From: an uncultured Lachnospiraceae bacterium
Lineage (GTDB): Bacteria; Bacillota; Clostridia; Lachnospirales; Lachnospiraceae
Assembly (NCBI GenBank): GCA_910578475.1
Contig: CAJTRK010000011.1
Location: 39,593-99,986, forward strand
DNA length: 60,394 nucleotides
Direction: 5' to 3'
The translations under genes were made by a program, and so were the position numbers. This document shows, one piece after another, positions 50,945-60,340 of the stretch; the stretch's first letter is position 1, and each line of letters starts with the position of its first letter. A model generated the notes under the pieces. It had not been told where the DNA came from. It ran no database searches and worked only from the letters and a program-made list of their open reading frames with translations.

Positions 50945-51937
50945 TTATGTCTGCTTCCGGAAAATCGTCTCCAGAAAGTCCTTTTTTTCTTTTTCCTGCA
51001 TCAAAAGTTTTTCGAGCTTCTCCATGTTGCGCCCGGGAATCCACGCTTTCCCGGAATTATAATAAAAATTCACAATCTTCCAGAACTTTTCCGGATACGC
51101 AAATCGATAATAAAGCTGCATATAGTCTTTTTCCGTCAGACCTTTTTCTTCATCATAAGAACGCAGAAGAATGTCCCCTAGCGACTGCGACCAGTTATTC
51201 TTTTCGAGCAGCTTCCGCATAAAAAGATATAAATCCCTGACAGGATTATCTCTCACGCACTTTTCAAAATTAATCAGCGCCATACCGCCCGGCGTCTGTA
51301 TAATATTATGATACTGATAATCGCCGTGACATACAATAGGAAATTTTTCCAAATTTTCATTTTTTCCGGTCTGCATATAACAGCGCATTTCTTCCGCAAC
51401 CTGCAGCGCCAGGTCAAAAAAATAATCATAGTGTTCAATTAAATATATCTCAAAAGCAGTCTTCTGGCTTTTTTCCCGCAGAAAACGACGAACTTTTTTC
51501 AGCTCTTTATTATGTTTTTCATATTCCTTCTCAATCTGAAAAACAGGTTGTGAGGACAGATTTTCCCAATCCGACAAATCCGCACAGTTATGCAGTCTGG
51601 CGAGAACACGGACTGCCTGACGGCATTCTTCAATTTCCCTGTTATTACATTCTTTTCCTTCGAAATAACTTTTGACAATATAAGGAACCCTATCCTGGTC
51701 ATAGACAATCAGTTCGTCCTCTTTTGTCCTCAGAATAGACTCTGCAAGCGGAAATCCTGCCTCCTTAATATGCTTTAACAACGCATCCTGAAAATAAATC
51801 TTATTCATGGGCCCATTATATTCTTTCAAAATATAAAGTCCCTTATCCGATTCACAGAGAATCGCACCCCTTCCTTTCCAGGTACGGCTGACTTCTATTT
51901 CATAATTATCAAATAACCCGACCGCTCTGTCATTCAC
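50945..51937 (-). CDS. CotS-family spore-coat protein (aminoglycoside-phosphotransferase-like)
   Basis: About 330 residues with the APH/choline-kinase fold. The N-lobe has the Lys in GLYILKEYNGP; the catalytic loop is ICVCHGD-like IVCHGDYQYHNII; the following metal motif is ALINFEKCVRDNPVRDLYLF, where the usual DFD/DFE Asp is Asn. The start is a GTG at 51937, seven bases after GGGAGG; a long upstream ATG codes that ribosome site itself. CotS-family proteins are coat components, and the kinase-like fold may be degenerate. The gene lies between cca and the PEGA lipoprotein, in an operon that also carries sporulation-linked genes. Confidence 0.85.
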   Translation of the reverse strand: MNDRAVGLFDNYEIEVSRTWKGRGAILCESDKGLYILKEYNGPMNKIYFQDALLKHIKEAGFPLAESILRTKEDELIVYDQDRVPYIVKSYFEGKECNNREIEECRQAVRVLARLHNCADLSDWENLSSQPVFQIEKEYEKHNKELKKVRRFLREKSQKTAFEIYLIEHYDYFFDLALQVAEEMRCYMQTGKNENLEKFPIVCHGDYQYHNIIQTPGGMALINFEKCVRDNPVRDLYLFMRKLLEKNNWSQSLGDILLRSYDEEKGLTEKDYMQLYYRFAYPEKFWKIVNFYYNSGKAWIPGRNMEKLEKLLMQEKEKKDFLETIFRKQT

Positions 51938-52017
51938 AAAAATACCTCCCATACCAGATTGTTCCTCATCTATCCTATCTTATGAGAAAGTATGGAAAAG
52001 TATGATTTTTTTGTCGG

Positions 52018-53349
52018 TTAATCTTGAAGAGGCAGCAAAGAGAGAAGATAATCTTTATGATTATGTTCCGGTTCTTCCAAAACGACTTCCAGCAGTTTGT
52101 GAAGCGTCAGCCCTATCTCCCGGCCTGGCTTCATTCCGACGGCGATTAAGTCGCTCCCCGTCACGGCCAGGTCTTTCAGGGATAGACAGTCTTTTTCGGC
52201 TATGACTCTATCATAGACAGATTTCAGTTTTTCAAGTTCCGATAACTTTTCTTCCCGCAGATATGCGCTCTGTGCCATAATATCGGCATATTTGACGGAA
52301 AACAACAGCGGAAAAATATCTTCTCCTATGTAATTTACCGCCCGTCTGACAGACTTTGCGTTATTTTCTATTTTCAGGTCATGATACCTGACAAGTCTTC
52401 TTACCTTATCTATCGTATCATTATCAAATTTCAGCCTCTTCAGAATTGCGGCCGCCATTTTTTCACCTGCGTCCGCATGACCGTGATTATGCGTAATTCC
52501 TTCTTCATCGACCGTCAGCGTCGAAGGTTTTCCGATGTCGTGTAAAAGCATCGCAAGGCGGAGCGCTTTATTGGCTTCTACATAAGAAAGTGTATGAAGG
52601 ATATGTTCTCCGACACTGTAACAATGATGAGGATTGTTTTGTTCCGTTTTCATACAGACGTCAAACTCCGGAAGTATCTGTCCGGTAATTCCCGTTTCGT
52701 ATGCGGTTCTGAGATAATCCGGATGCGCCGATACCATCAGTTTTACCAGCTCGGTCTGTATGCGCTCTGCGCTGATATTTCGTATGGAAGGCGCAAGTTC
52801 TCTGACTGCCGCTTTTGTTTTTTCTTCTATCGTATATCCAAGCTGAGCGGAGAAGCGAACGGCGCGCATCATACGAAGAGCGTCTTCCGTGAACCGCTCT
52901 TTTGCGTCGCCGACGCAGCGAATCAGTCCGCGCTCTATATCCTGCATTCCTTCATACAAATCAATCAATCCGTCTTTTGGATTATAAGCCATCGCATTGA
53001 TGGTAAAATCCCGGCGCCGCAAATCTTCCTTCAGATTTATCGTGAAAGTCACATCCTTCGGATGACGGCTGTCCTCGTATTTTCCATCAATGCGATAAGT
53101 TGTTACTTCAAAACCTTCTTTTCCGAGCATAACTGTAACGGTTCCATGTTGAATCCCTGTATCGATTGTCCTGTCGAAAAGTTTTTTTATCTCTTCCGGT
53201 TTCGCCGAAGTCGTGATATCCCAGTCATCAGGCTCTTTCCCCAGAACGGAATCCCTGACGCAGCCGCCGACTGCATAGGCTTCATGGCCTGCTGCCTGAA
53301 TCCTGTCAATAATATCTTCTACTTTTCGGGGTAAACATATCCGAATCAT
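52018..53349 (-). CDS. cca: CCA tRNA nucleotidyltransferase with HD domain
   Basis: 443 residues. The head domain has AVGGCVRDSVLG and the metal-binding DWDITT; the neck follows with RDFTINAMAYN and RCVGDAKERFTEDALRMMRA. A C-terminal HD-type domain (about 240-360) is marked by LAMLLHDIGKPSTL. The enzyme adds CCA to tRNA 3' ends. Both complete tRNA genes in this window lack an encoded CCA, which fits the need for it. The small acidic gene precedes it by 34 bp. Confidence 0.94.
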   Translation of the reverse strand: MIRICLPRKVEDIIDRIQAAGHEAYAVGGCVRDSVLGKEPDDWDITTSAKPEEIKKLFDRTIDTGIQHGTVTVMLGKEGFEVTTYRIDGKYEDSRHPKDVTFTINLKEDLRRRDFTINAMAYNPKDGLIDLYEGMQDIERGLIRCVGDAKERFTEDALRMMRAVRFSAQLGYTIEEKTKAAVRELAPSIRNISAERIQTELVKLMVSAHPDYLRTAYETGITGQILPEFDVCMKTEQNNPHHCYSVGEHILHTLSYVEANKALRLAMLLHDIGKPSTLTVDEEGITHNHGHADAGEKMAAAILKRLKFDNDTIDKVRRLVRYHDLKIENNAKSVRRAVNYIGEDIFPLLFSVKYADIMAQSAYLREEKLSELEKLKSVYDRVIAEKDCLSLKDLAVTGSDLIAVGMKPGREIGLTLHKLLEVVLEEPEHNHKDYLLSLLPLQD

Positions 53350-53383
53350 AACAACCGTTCCTCTCTTGCTTTACAGATTACAG

Positions 53384-53617
53384 TTATCCGATACCGGGTC
53401 CCCGGAACAGAGATGTCGGGTCGCTGAAATGAACGTCCTCTTCCTCATCTTTTAAAGAAGCTGTCATCCTGTTCAATTCTTTATCGGACAAAATACTTCT
53501 GTTTCTTTCAATATATTCTTTCTTCTCATCATCCGACATATTGGAAAAATTGTTCATTGCAAGCCTGTCCGCCGCCATGGCATAGCCAAGCTCCAATGGC
53601 ATTTGATTATAGTCCAT
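53384..53617 (-). CDS. Small acidic protein, unknown function
   Basis: 77 residues, acidic, without a signal or membrane segment: MDYNQMPLELGYAMAADRLA then an amphipathic region DDEKKEYIERNRSILSDKEL and a short Gly/Pro-ending tail. AAGGA precedes the ATG. It sits 34 bp before cca. No family is recognised. Small proteins of this look (low-complexity, two-helix) occur in Lachnospiraceae, but I cannot name one. Confidence 0.55.
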   Translation of the reverse strand: MDYNQMPLELGYAMAADRLAMNNFSNMSDDEKKEYIERNRSILSDKELNRMTASLKDEEEDVHFSDPTSLFRGPGIG

Positions 53618-53771
53618 CTTAATATCATTCCTTTCCGTATTTTACTTCGATATCTCTCCGCCGTTCTCAACCCGAGAATGCAGAATTTGATATACAAAGT
53701 TAGCGTATACAGAAAAGGACAATTTATTCCTGCTGCCATATTCAGATGATAAATTCCACAGATATCCTTTT

Positions 53772-56030
53772 TTATACCAGCGTGCAGATTCCTCTCAAAC
53801 GAATATCTTCACTGGAAGCTCCGATGAGAATTTCATAATCTCCGGGGTCAACGGTAAACGCATGATTTTCGCTGTCAAAACAGGCAAAATCCTGACGGTT
53901 CAAAATAAACGTTACTTTCCCCGTTCTTCCCGGCTGCAGCTTCACTTTGGCAAAAGCCTTTAATTCCTTTACCGGGCGGTCGATTTTCGGCGTAATTGGA
54001 GTAATATATACCTGAACCGCTTCCGCTCCCGCAAGCTTCCCAACATTTTTCACGCTGAGATTTACTCTGACTGCCTTGTTCCCATCTTTTTCCTGTTTGA
54101 TGGACAAATTCTTGTAAACGAATTTCGTAAAAGAAAGTCCGTGTCCGAAACAAAATGCCGGCGCAATTCTTTCTTTATCGAAATAGCGATATCCATAATA
54201 GAGTCCCTCGGATAACCGAATGCTTCCGCGTATGCCCGACTGCCCGTTCTTTGCGGTAATACAGTCATCATATGCGGCAGGAAAAGTCTCCGCCAGCTTA
54301 CCGGAAGGGTTAGCTTCTCCAAACAAAATTCTGGCAAAGGCTTTGCCCGTTTCCATTCCGGCATAATAACTCCACAGAATCGTTTCCGCCTTGTCTCTCC
54401 AGGGCATTTCCACAGGGGAACCGCCAATCAGCGCAATGACCGCGTCTTTCCTTACATCCAGAAGTTTCTCAATAAGCATGTCCTGTTCATAAGGAAGCTT
54501 CATATCGCTTCTGTCAAACCCTTCGCTGTCAAAGTCATGATTCAGGCCGCCGACAAAAATAACCTCATCCGCTTCTTTCGCGATTTGGAGGGCTTCTTCA
54601 AACAGTCTGACGTTTTTTTCGTGAATCAGCCGGTTATCATTTTCTTTCTGTGCTGCCTTCTCCTCTTCTTCTTTCCGGAAAACTTCCGCTCTTTCCTGTA
54701 CATCCGGCGACTCCTCGCCCTCTCTTCTGACCGCCAGGCCGATATCTGAATTTTCCAGTTCATCCAGACTCTTTTCCTGCCAGTTATTGCTGAACGTCTT
54801 CGGTTTTTCCGGCACATAATATCCCGGCGCATAGACCACTTCCGTGTTTCCGCCCAAATACATCTTCATGCCCATTAACGGACAGATTTCATAAAGCGCT
54901 TTGATTTCCGCACTTCCGCCTCCATCCGAATGAATTTTCGCGGCGTTTTGCCCGATAACCGCGATTTTTTTGATTTTCTTCCGGTTAAGAGGCAGTTTGT
55001 TTTCTTTATTTTTCAGGAGAATCATCGATTCTTCCGCCGTCCGAAGCACGATTTCCCTGTGAGCGGGACTGTTATAAACGCCCGCTTTTCTCATATCTTT
55101 TTCTTTGCCTATCATTTTCAGGCGGAACATCATTCGAAGAATATTGCGCACTTTATTGTCTACCGCAGATTCTTCCACTTCTCCCTTCGCGATTGCTTCC
55201 TTTAACGGATTTGCGAATTTATAGTCATCAAAGTCCGGGAACACCGACATTTCCACATCCATCGTCACTTCTGCCGCCTGTTTTGTTTTATGTACGGCTC
55301 CCCAGTCGCTGATAACCGTACCGTCAAATCCCCACTCTTCTCTTAAAATAGAATCAAGAAGCTTCTTATTCTCACAGCAATGTGTCCCGTTAATCATATT
55401 GTAAGCGCCCATCACGGAATAAGAGCCGCCTTCCTGCACCGCTGCCTGAAAAGCCGGAAGATAGATTTCATACAAAGTCCTTTCATCCACAATCGTATCC
55501 ACCATCAGGCGGTCTGTTTCCTGCACATTACATGCAAAATGTTTTACACAGGCTGCAACATCGTTTTCCTGTACGCCCTTGATAAAAGGAACGGCAAGGG
55601 CCGCCGCCAGTTTCGGGTCTTCGCTCATATATTCGAAATTTCTGCCGCACAGCGGGTCTCTTTTGATGTTAATGCCGGGAGCCAAAATCACATCTTTTCC
55701 GCGTCCGCGCGCTTCTTCTCCGAGCACATAGCCTGACTGGTATGCCAGTTCCCGGTTCCAGGTTGATGCCAGCGCGCTGTTGCTTGGCATATAGGTAACA
55801 TAATCGTCGTGATTTCCTGTCGGAATCCATCTTTCATTATGAAATTCATTCCTGACGCCCATAGGCCCGTCGGAGCATCTTAAGGACGGAATATCCAACC
55901 GCTCTACCGCTCCGGTCTGGAACAATCCCGCCCCGTGAATCATGGAAATTTTTTCGTCCAATGTCAGTTTTTTCAGTAATTTCTCAATCTGACCTTCTGT
56001 TTTTTTGTCATTCCTGCTGTTCAATCTCAT
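53772..56030 (-). CDS. GH3 beta-glucosidase-type glycoside hydrolase
   Basis: 752 residues, no signal peptide, so cytoplasmic. The (beta/alpha)8 domain contains LTLDEKISMIHGAGLFQTGA, SDGPMGVRN, then the substrate-binding KHFACN and the nucleophile in TVISDWGAVHKT. The second domain holds FVGGLNHDFDSEGFDRSDMK, giving the acid/base Glu region. The C-terminal ~120 residues form the fibronectin-III-like domain. The linkage specificity (beta-glucoside, xyloside or other) cannot be read. The ATG at 56030 is preferred (AAAGG nine bases upstream); the longer upstream reading crosses a tRNA-proximal region and lacks family match. It is a single gene. Confidence 0.88.
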   Translation of the reverse strand: MRLNSRNDKKTEGQIEKLLKKLTLDEKISMIHGAGLFQTGAVERLDIPSLRCSDGPMGVRNEFHNERWIPTGNHDDYVTYMPSNSALASTWNRELAYQSGYVLGEEARGRGKDVILAPGINIKRDPLCGRNFEYMSEDPKLAAALAVPFIKGVQENDVAACVKHFACNVQETDRLMVDTIVDERTLYEIYLPAFQAAVQEGGSYSVMGAYNMINGTHCCENKKLLDSILREEWGFDGTVISDWGAVHKTKQAAEVTMDVEMSVFPDFDDYKFANPLKEAIAKGEVEESAVDNKVRNILRMMFRLKMIGKEKDMRKAGVYNSPAHREIVLRTAEESMILLKNKENKLPLNRKKIKKIAVIGQNAAKIHSDGGGSAEIKALYEICPLMGMKMYLGGNTEVVYAPGYYVPEKPKTFSNNWQEKSLDELENSDIGLAVRREGEESPDVQERAEVFRKEEEEKAAQKENDNRLIHEKNVRLFEEALQIAKEADEVIFVGGLNHDFDSEGFDRSDMKLPYEQDMLIEKLLDVRKDAVIALIGGSPVEMPWRDKAETILWSYYAGMETGKAFARILFGEANPSGKLAETFPAAYDDCITAKNGQSGIRGSIRLSEGLYYGYRYFDKERIAPAFCFGHGLSFTKFVYKNLSIKQEKDGNKAVRVNLSVKNVGKLAGAEAVQVYITPITPKIDRPVKELKAFAKVKLQPGRTGKVTFILNRQDFACFDSENHAFTVDPGDYEILIGASSEDIRLRGICTLV

Positions 56031-56142
56031 CAATACCCGCCTTTCTTTCAGCCTGAGCATCCGGGCGCAGGCAGTCTTACGTCTAGTATATCCGCTATTT
56101 CGACCGAATACAAGTTTTGATAAAAAAATCTTGCAGTAATCA

Positions 56143-56172
56143 TTGACAAACACCAGTAAAATATTGTATTAT
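56143..56172 (+). promoter_or_regulatory. Promoter of tRNA-Pro
   Basis: TTGACA (56143-56148), 18-bp spacer, TATTAT (56167-56172), 28 bp before the tRNA. Confidence 0.65.
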
Positions 56173-56200
56173 CTTATTTGTGCAAAAGATTATTTCACAA

Positions 56201-56274
<74 letters not shown>

Positions 56275-56291
56275 TTCCATAATTAAAAAAT

Positions 56292-56322
56292 AAAACGTAT
56301 TGAAAAATTTTCAATACGTTTT
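56292..56322 (+). terminator. Terminator after tRNA-Pro
   Basis: Perfect arms AAAACGTATTGAAAA (56292-56306) and TTTTCAATACGTTTT (56308-56322), followed by a T-rich stretch. Confidence 0.8.
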
Positions 56323-56609
56323 ATCTATTTTTATTCCTTTTCTTCGAAGCCGTTTTGTTACCATTGACGGGGAGGATTACGAACCTCCCCTCAACAGCTC
56401 AGGAAAGAAAAAGAATTGTTTCTGCCACTGTATCTTATTAATCTTCTCCGATATTCACGAAATTTCTACATGAATAATTTTCTTTCCCGATATTTTCCCC
56501 TTTTACGTTCCCTATCTTATCATATAAAATGTTACCGAACCGTTACTTGTCGGGCAATTTTTGCAGCTTTTCAGGCAAAATTGGCATATTTTTGTAAAAT
56601 GAGGTCGAA
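56323..56609. other. Intergenic region with a GC-rich hairpin
   Basis: About 290 bp between the tRNA-Pro terminator and the thioredoxin gene stop. GGGGAGG (56369-56375) pairs with CCTCCCC (56384-56390) around an 8-nt loop, without a T-run on either side. No gene is supported. Confidence 0.5.
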
Positions 56610-56930
56610 TCAGGACAGAGATTTGTCGATTTTGTCTTCCAGCTCTTTCTGAGATACTGCGCCTACAACGGTCTCTTTCACTTTTCCGTTTACAAAAAGC
56701 ATCATCGTAGGGATAGACATGATGCCATATTGCGCCGCAAGCTGGTTTTCCTCATCAATATTACATTTTCCGACTTTCACTTTTCCTTCATATTTCTCCG
56801 CAAGTTTCTCGATAACCGGAGCCATCATCTTGCACGGTCCGCACCAGTCCGCATAAAAATCCACAAAAACCGGCATATCGGAAGCGAGAACCTCCTGTTC
56901 AAAATTTGCACCTGTAAATTTCTGTTCCAT
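56610..56930 (-). CDS. trxA: Thioredoxin
   Basis: 106 residues, one thioredoxin fold with the active site FYADWCGPCKMMAP and the cis-Pro loop SIPTMMLFVNG. It reduces protein disulphides in the cytoplasm. AAAGGAG lies before the ATG at 56930; the longer upstream reading has no site. It follows trmB by 48 bp on the same strand. Confidence 0.95.
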   Translation of the reverse strand: MEQKFTGANFEQEVLASDMPVFVDFYADWCGPCKMMAPVIEKLAEKYEGKVKVGKCNIDEENQLAAQYGIMSIPTMMLFVNGKVKETVVGAVSQKELEDKIDKSLS

Positions 56931-56978
56931 TTTTTTCTCCTTTCTTTTATCTCTATAATAGGTAATTGCAGAGCACAT

Positions 56979-57644
56979 CTAAGATTCTTTGGACTCTCCG
57001 CTTTTGATGGCGGAAATAATATATTTACAAATCGGATTTCCAAGAGAAGAGAATCGTTCTTCATACTCCGTCATAATATTTCCTTCCATCATCTCTGCAT
57101 CATGATGAAGGTCATATGTCACCTGGTCGGGATGCCATCCTGCCGGTTCCAATTCCTCCAGAGCAAAAGCAAATAATTCCTGATTATCCGTTTTGAATTC
57201 CAAATTTCCTTCTTCGGATAGTATGATACGATACCGATTCAAAAATTCACGGGAAGGAAGTCTTCTTTTGGCATGTCTGTCTTTTGGCCACGGGTCGGAA
57301 AAATTCAAATAAATTTTATTCACTTCCCCCTGTCCGAATACATCCGTAATTTCTTCCGCGTCCATACGAATAAAGTACAGATTGGGAAGTTCTTCCTTTT
57401 CCATCTTCTGTATGCCGCGAATCAGAACACTGGAATATTTTTCTATACCGATATAATTAATTTCCGGATGCAGTCTGGCCATATCCATAATAAACCGGCC
57501 TTTTCCCATTCCGATTTCTATCTGGAGGGGATTGGAATTGCCAAACAGCTCCCGCCAGCTGTTTTTTCTTTTCTGTGGTTCCTGAATCACAAATCGGCTC
57601 TTTGCAATTGCTTCCCGTGAACCGGTAACATTTCGTAATCTCAT
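56979..57644 (-). CDS. trmB: tRNA (guanine-N7)-methyltransferase
   Basis: 221 residues. The SAM-binding motif is IEIGMGKGRFIMDMARLHPE, followed by IGIEKYSSVLIRGIQKMEKE and the family motif YLNFSDPWPKDRHAKRRLPS. It forms m7G46 in tRNA variable loops. The start codon ATG at 57644 follows AAAGGACAG. Thioredoxin gene follows; no functional link is suggested. Confidence 0.95.
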   Translation of the reverse strand: MRLRNVTGSREAIAKSRFVIQEPQKRKNSWRELFGNSNPLQIEIGMGKGRFIMDMARLHPEINYIGIEKYSSVLIRGIQKMEKEELPNLYFIRMDAEEITDVFGQGEVNKIYLNFSDPWPKDRHAKRRLPSREFLNRYRIILSEEGNLEFKTDNQELFAFALEELEPAGWHPDQVTYDLHHDAEMMEGNIMTEYEERFSSLGNPICKYIISAIKSGESKES

Positions 57645-57744
57645 AGTCTGTCCTTTCTTTGCGATTCCATTTTACACCATTTTAAAATGTAAGGAAAGAA
57701 TATCTTAAAATTTCGGGCAAAATTATTTTGTTTTCATTCAAATG

Positions 57745-57753
57745 TGATATAAT
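57745..57753 (+). promoter_or_regulatory. Extended -10 promoter of the DacF-like gene
   Basis: TGATATAAT, i.e. TG-A-TATAAT, with no good -35; about 40 bp before the start codon. Confidence 0.5.
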
Positions 57754-57793
57754 ATCATATCGACACGGTTTTTATTTGGAGGTTTTGAAATTC

Positions 57794-59305
57794 ATGTATT
57801 TCATTCATCATAGAAAGTTTTTAGCCCGGATTTTATTATCGGCTTTCCTTACGGTTTTTCTTTTTCACAATGATTATCTGACTGTTTCCGCTACCGCCGA
57901 AGAACTGGCTGCGGAATCGGAAGCACGGAAACTGCTTCCGGTACAGTCCGATGAGATAGAAAACTGGCCGACCGGTCCCCAGACAAGCGCTCAGGCCGCA
58001 ATTTTAATGGAAGCCAATACCGGCATTATTCTTTATGCCAAAAATATTCATGAAAAATTATATCCGGCAAGCACCACCAAAATTCTCACTTCTCTTCTCG
58101 CAATGGAAAACGGAAACCTGGACGATATGGTTTCCTTTAGTCATGAGGCTGTATTCAGCGTGCCCGTGGACGGTTCCAATATGGGAATGGACGCGGGAGA
58201 ATCGATTCCTCTGGAAGAGGCGCTGTATGGAATTTTAGTCGCTTCCGCGAACGAAGTTTCCAATGCCGTTGCGGAATATGTCAGCGGTTCTATCGATGAT
58301 TTTACGGATTTGATGAATATGCGCGCCAGAGAACTGGGCTGTACGGATTCTAATTTCGTCAATACAAACGGTCTTTTCGACGAAAATCATTATACATCCG
58401 CCTATGACCTCGCTATTATTTCGAAAACCTTTTTTCAAAATGAAATGCTTTGCAAAATCAGCGGCACACCCCGTTATCATTTTGAACCGACCGATACACA
58501 ACCGGATGACTTTTACAAAAACAACAAACATCAGCTGATAAACGGCGAAATGCCATATGAAGGAATCATTGGGGGAAAAACCGGTTATACGGACCAATCC
58601 AGACAGACACTTGTCACTTGTGCGGAAAAAAACGGTATGAAACTGATTTGTGTCGTTTTCAAAGAAGAATCTCCGGAACAGTTTACAGATACGGTAGAAC
58701 TGTTTAATTATGGTTTTCAGAATTTTCAAATACTGAATGTTTCCGAAAACGAAGAAAAATTTAATATAAAGAATGTCAATTTCTTTCAGGCGGATAATGA
58801 TATCTTCGGAAATTCAAAGCCTATTTTATCGATTGATACGGACAGTTATGTTATCGTTCCCAATATGGCGGATTTTTCGGATTTGGATTCTTCCATCGAT
58901 TATCATATTGATGAAGAAGACCATGTTGCAAAAATTGATTATACTTATAACAGTGTTTATGTAGGAAGCGCCTATGTTAATTTGTCGGAATATGCCGAAT
59001 CGATTTATCAGTTTGAGGTCGTAAATTCCGATGATACGCCGGAAGAAAAAAACGAAAATGACAAAATCGAACCGGCAAAAGAGGAAACATCCCCTGCAAA
59101 AGAAAAAGAAGGCGACACGATTTTTATCAATGTAAAAAACGTACTCATCGGGGTTTTGATTTTTGCATCTTGCTTTATCTGCCTTTTTATTATCCGAGCG
59201 CTCATCGTCAACAATCATAATTCGAAGCGGCGTAAAAACCGCGTGGACAGAAAAAAACACCGAAGAGAACGTATTCGTTCTAACTTCGATGATTTTGATT
59301 TTTAG
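57794..59305 (+). CDS. D-alanyl-D-alanine carboxypeptidase (PBP5/DacF-like)
   Basis: 503 residues. N-terminal signal (about 10-28), then the S11 peptidase domain: SxxK as PASTTKILTSLLA, SxN as ASANEVSNAVAEY and KTG as GGKTGYTDQ. A C-terminal beta-domain and an acidic/Lys linker follow, then a membrane helix (about 455-478) and a basic cytoplasmic tail (KRRKNRVDRKKHRRERIRS). PBP5-type enzymes use an amphipathic anchor; a full transmembrane helix with such a tail is unusual. The enzyme trims the terminal D-Ala of peptidoglycan stem peptides; DacF-like members act in vegetative or sporulating cells. GGAGG lies 11 bases before the ATG. Its 3' end overlaps the exonuclease gene by 26 bp. Confidence 0.9.
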   Translation: MYFIHHRKFLARILLSAFLTVFLFHNDYLTVSATAEELAAESEARKLLPVQSDEIENWPTGPQTSAQAAILMEANTGIILYAKNIHEKLYPASTTKILTSLLAMENGNLDDMVSFSHEAVFSVPVDGSNMGMDAGESIPLEEALYGILVASANEVSNAVAEYVSGSIDDFTDLMNMRARELGCTDSNFVNTNGLFDENHYTSAYDLAIISKTFFQNEMLCKISGTPRYHFEPTDTQPDDFYKNNKHQLINGEMPYEGIIGGKTGYTDQSRQTLVTCAEKNGMKLICVVFKEESPEQFTDTVELFNYGFQNFQILNVSENEEKFNIKNVNFFQADNDIFGNSKPILSIDTDSYVIVPNMADFSDLDSSIDYHIDEEDHVAKIDYTYNSVYVGSAYVNLSEYAESIYQFEVVNSDDTPEEKNENDKIEPAKEETSPAKEKEGDTIFINVKNVLIGVLIFASCFICLFIIRALIVNNHNSKRRKNRVDRKKHRRERIRSNFDDFDF

Positions 59306-60254
59306 CCGCTCTTTTTTCCTTGCGATGAAGCCTTGCCTGTTCCTGTTTAAAATAAATATTTTCCACGTCTGCTTCGGAAATAAATTTTTCGGTTTTTACC
59401 ACATAAATATGGCCGTTTTCCGCTTTGCGTATTCTGATTTTGGATTTCATGTGCCCATGCACATCGCAGTATGAAATACAATAATAGTGCTTTCCGTTTG
59501 GAGTGAACCAACGGATTTTTTTCTTCAGATTTTTATGACAAAGATAACATTTTGTGGAAATAATGTTCCTGTCATTCATTGCCTTGATTTTATCTTCAAA
59601 CCCTCTGGAAATATATTTTGCATAAGACTCCTGCGGCACTTTATCAAAGATAGCATGTACTTCTTCTTTTTTGCCGGCAGGGATATGAAACACATCGAAA
59701 GAATAATTCTCCAGTACATTCTCGTCGAGCATCGCCATTATTTTAGCTGTATAATGAGCATCGCTGAGCGCCCTGTGAAATGGAATGTCTTTGTCAATTT
59801 TCAGAAAATCAATCGCATATTCCAACGACTTTCTGGATTTTCTGTCTTCGAAAGCAATGCTGAATAATTTCTGAACATCCAGAAAACGAAACGGTCTGTC
59901 CGACATCGGTTCCATGTTATAGTATCGGATGTTTCTTTGAAGCTCAGTCAAATCCATGGAGCCCCATGTACAGAAAATATAATCTTTCCCCCACCAGTTT
60001 CTAAATGCCCGCATGACTTCCGGAAAACTTTTTCCGTCTTTCAGCTGCTCCATCTGTAAATGAATCAGTTTTCTCGTAACATAATTCATTTCGTGATATA
60101 CCTGTGGTTTTATCAATTCATTAAATTCACCGATTTTCTCCCGGCGGCTATTTAATTTTATTGCACCGATTTCAACGATTTCAAATGGGAGATTTTTTTC
60201 CGTTACTTCTCCGGCGCCTTGATTCCATTCTAAGTCCAATATGATATAATCCAT
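59280..60254 (-). CDS. DEDDh-type 3'-5' exonuclease domain protein
   Basis: 324 residues. N-terminal exonuclease domain: Exo I as IILDLEWNQ (D and E), the middle Asp in TWGSMDLTELQRN, and Exo III as FHRALSDAHYTAKIMAMLDE (H-x4-D, hence the DEDDh class). The C-terminal ~130 residues carry KCYLCHKNLKKKIRW and YYCISYCDVHGHMKSK, a CxxC...CxxxC/H set that looks like a zinc-binding module, then a basic tail. RNase T/KapD-like processing of RNA or DNA is likely; the KapD type also inhibits sporulation in B. subtilis, but orthology is not clear. The ATG at 60254 has AAGGAAAG upstream. Confidence 0.82.
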   Translation of the reverse strand: MDYIILDLEWNQGAGEVTEKNLPFEIVEIGAIKLNSRREKIGEFNELIKPQVYHEMNYVTRKLIHLQMEQLKDGKSFPEVMRAFRNWWGKDYIFCTWGSMDLTELQRNIRYYNMEPMSDRPFRFLDVQKLFSIAFEDRKSRKSLEYAIDFLKIDKDIPFHRALSDAHYTAKIMAMLDENVLENYSFDVFHIPAGKKEEVHAIFDKVPQESYAKYISRGFEDKIKAMNDRNIISTKCYLCHKNLKKKIRWFTPNGKHYYCISYCDVHGHMKSKIRIRKAENGHIYVVKTEKFISEADVENIYFKQEQARLHRKEKRAAKNQNHRS

Positions 60255-60298
60255 AATACTTTCCTTACTGTTATCAAGACTACTGTTCATCATCATAA

Positions 60299-60340
60299 CG
60301 TCCCTGACTGGATTCGAACCAGCGGCCTTCCGCTTAGGAG
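60299..60340 (-). tRNA. 3' half of tRNA-Arg (CCT), probable att site or broken gene
   Basis: On the minus strand, from the anticodon loop (CTCCTAA, anticodon CCT) through GCGGA, the T-arm CTGGTTCGAATCCAG and the acceptor 3' strand CAGGGAC plus discriminator G, this matches a tRNA-Arg. The 5' acceptor strand (GTCCCTG expected) and the D-arm are absent in the remaining 55 bases before the contig end. Tyrosine recombinases often integrate at tRNA 3' halves, leaving such fragments. Confidence 0.6.

Noticed and set aside
56369..56390. GC-rich hairpin as a terminator for the thioredoxin gene
   Set aside because: No T-run on either strand, and it lies over 200 bp beyond the stop.
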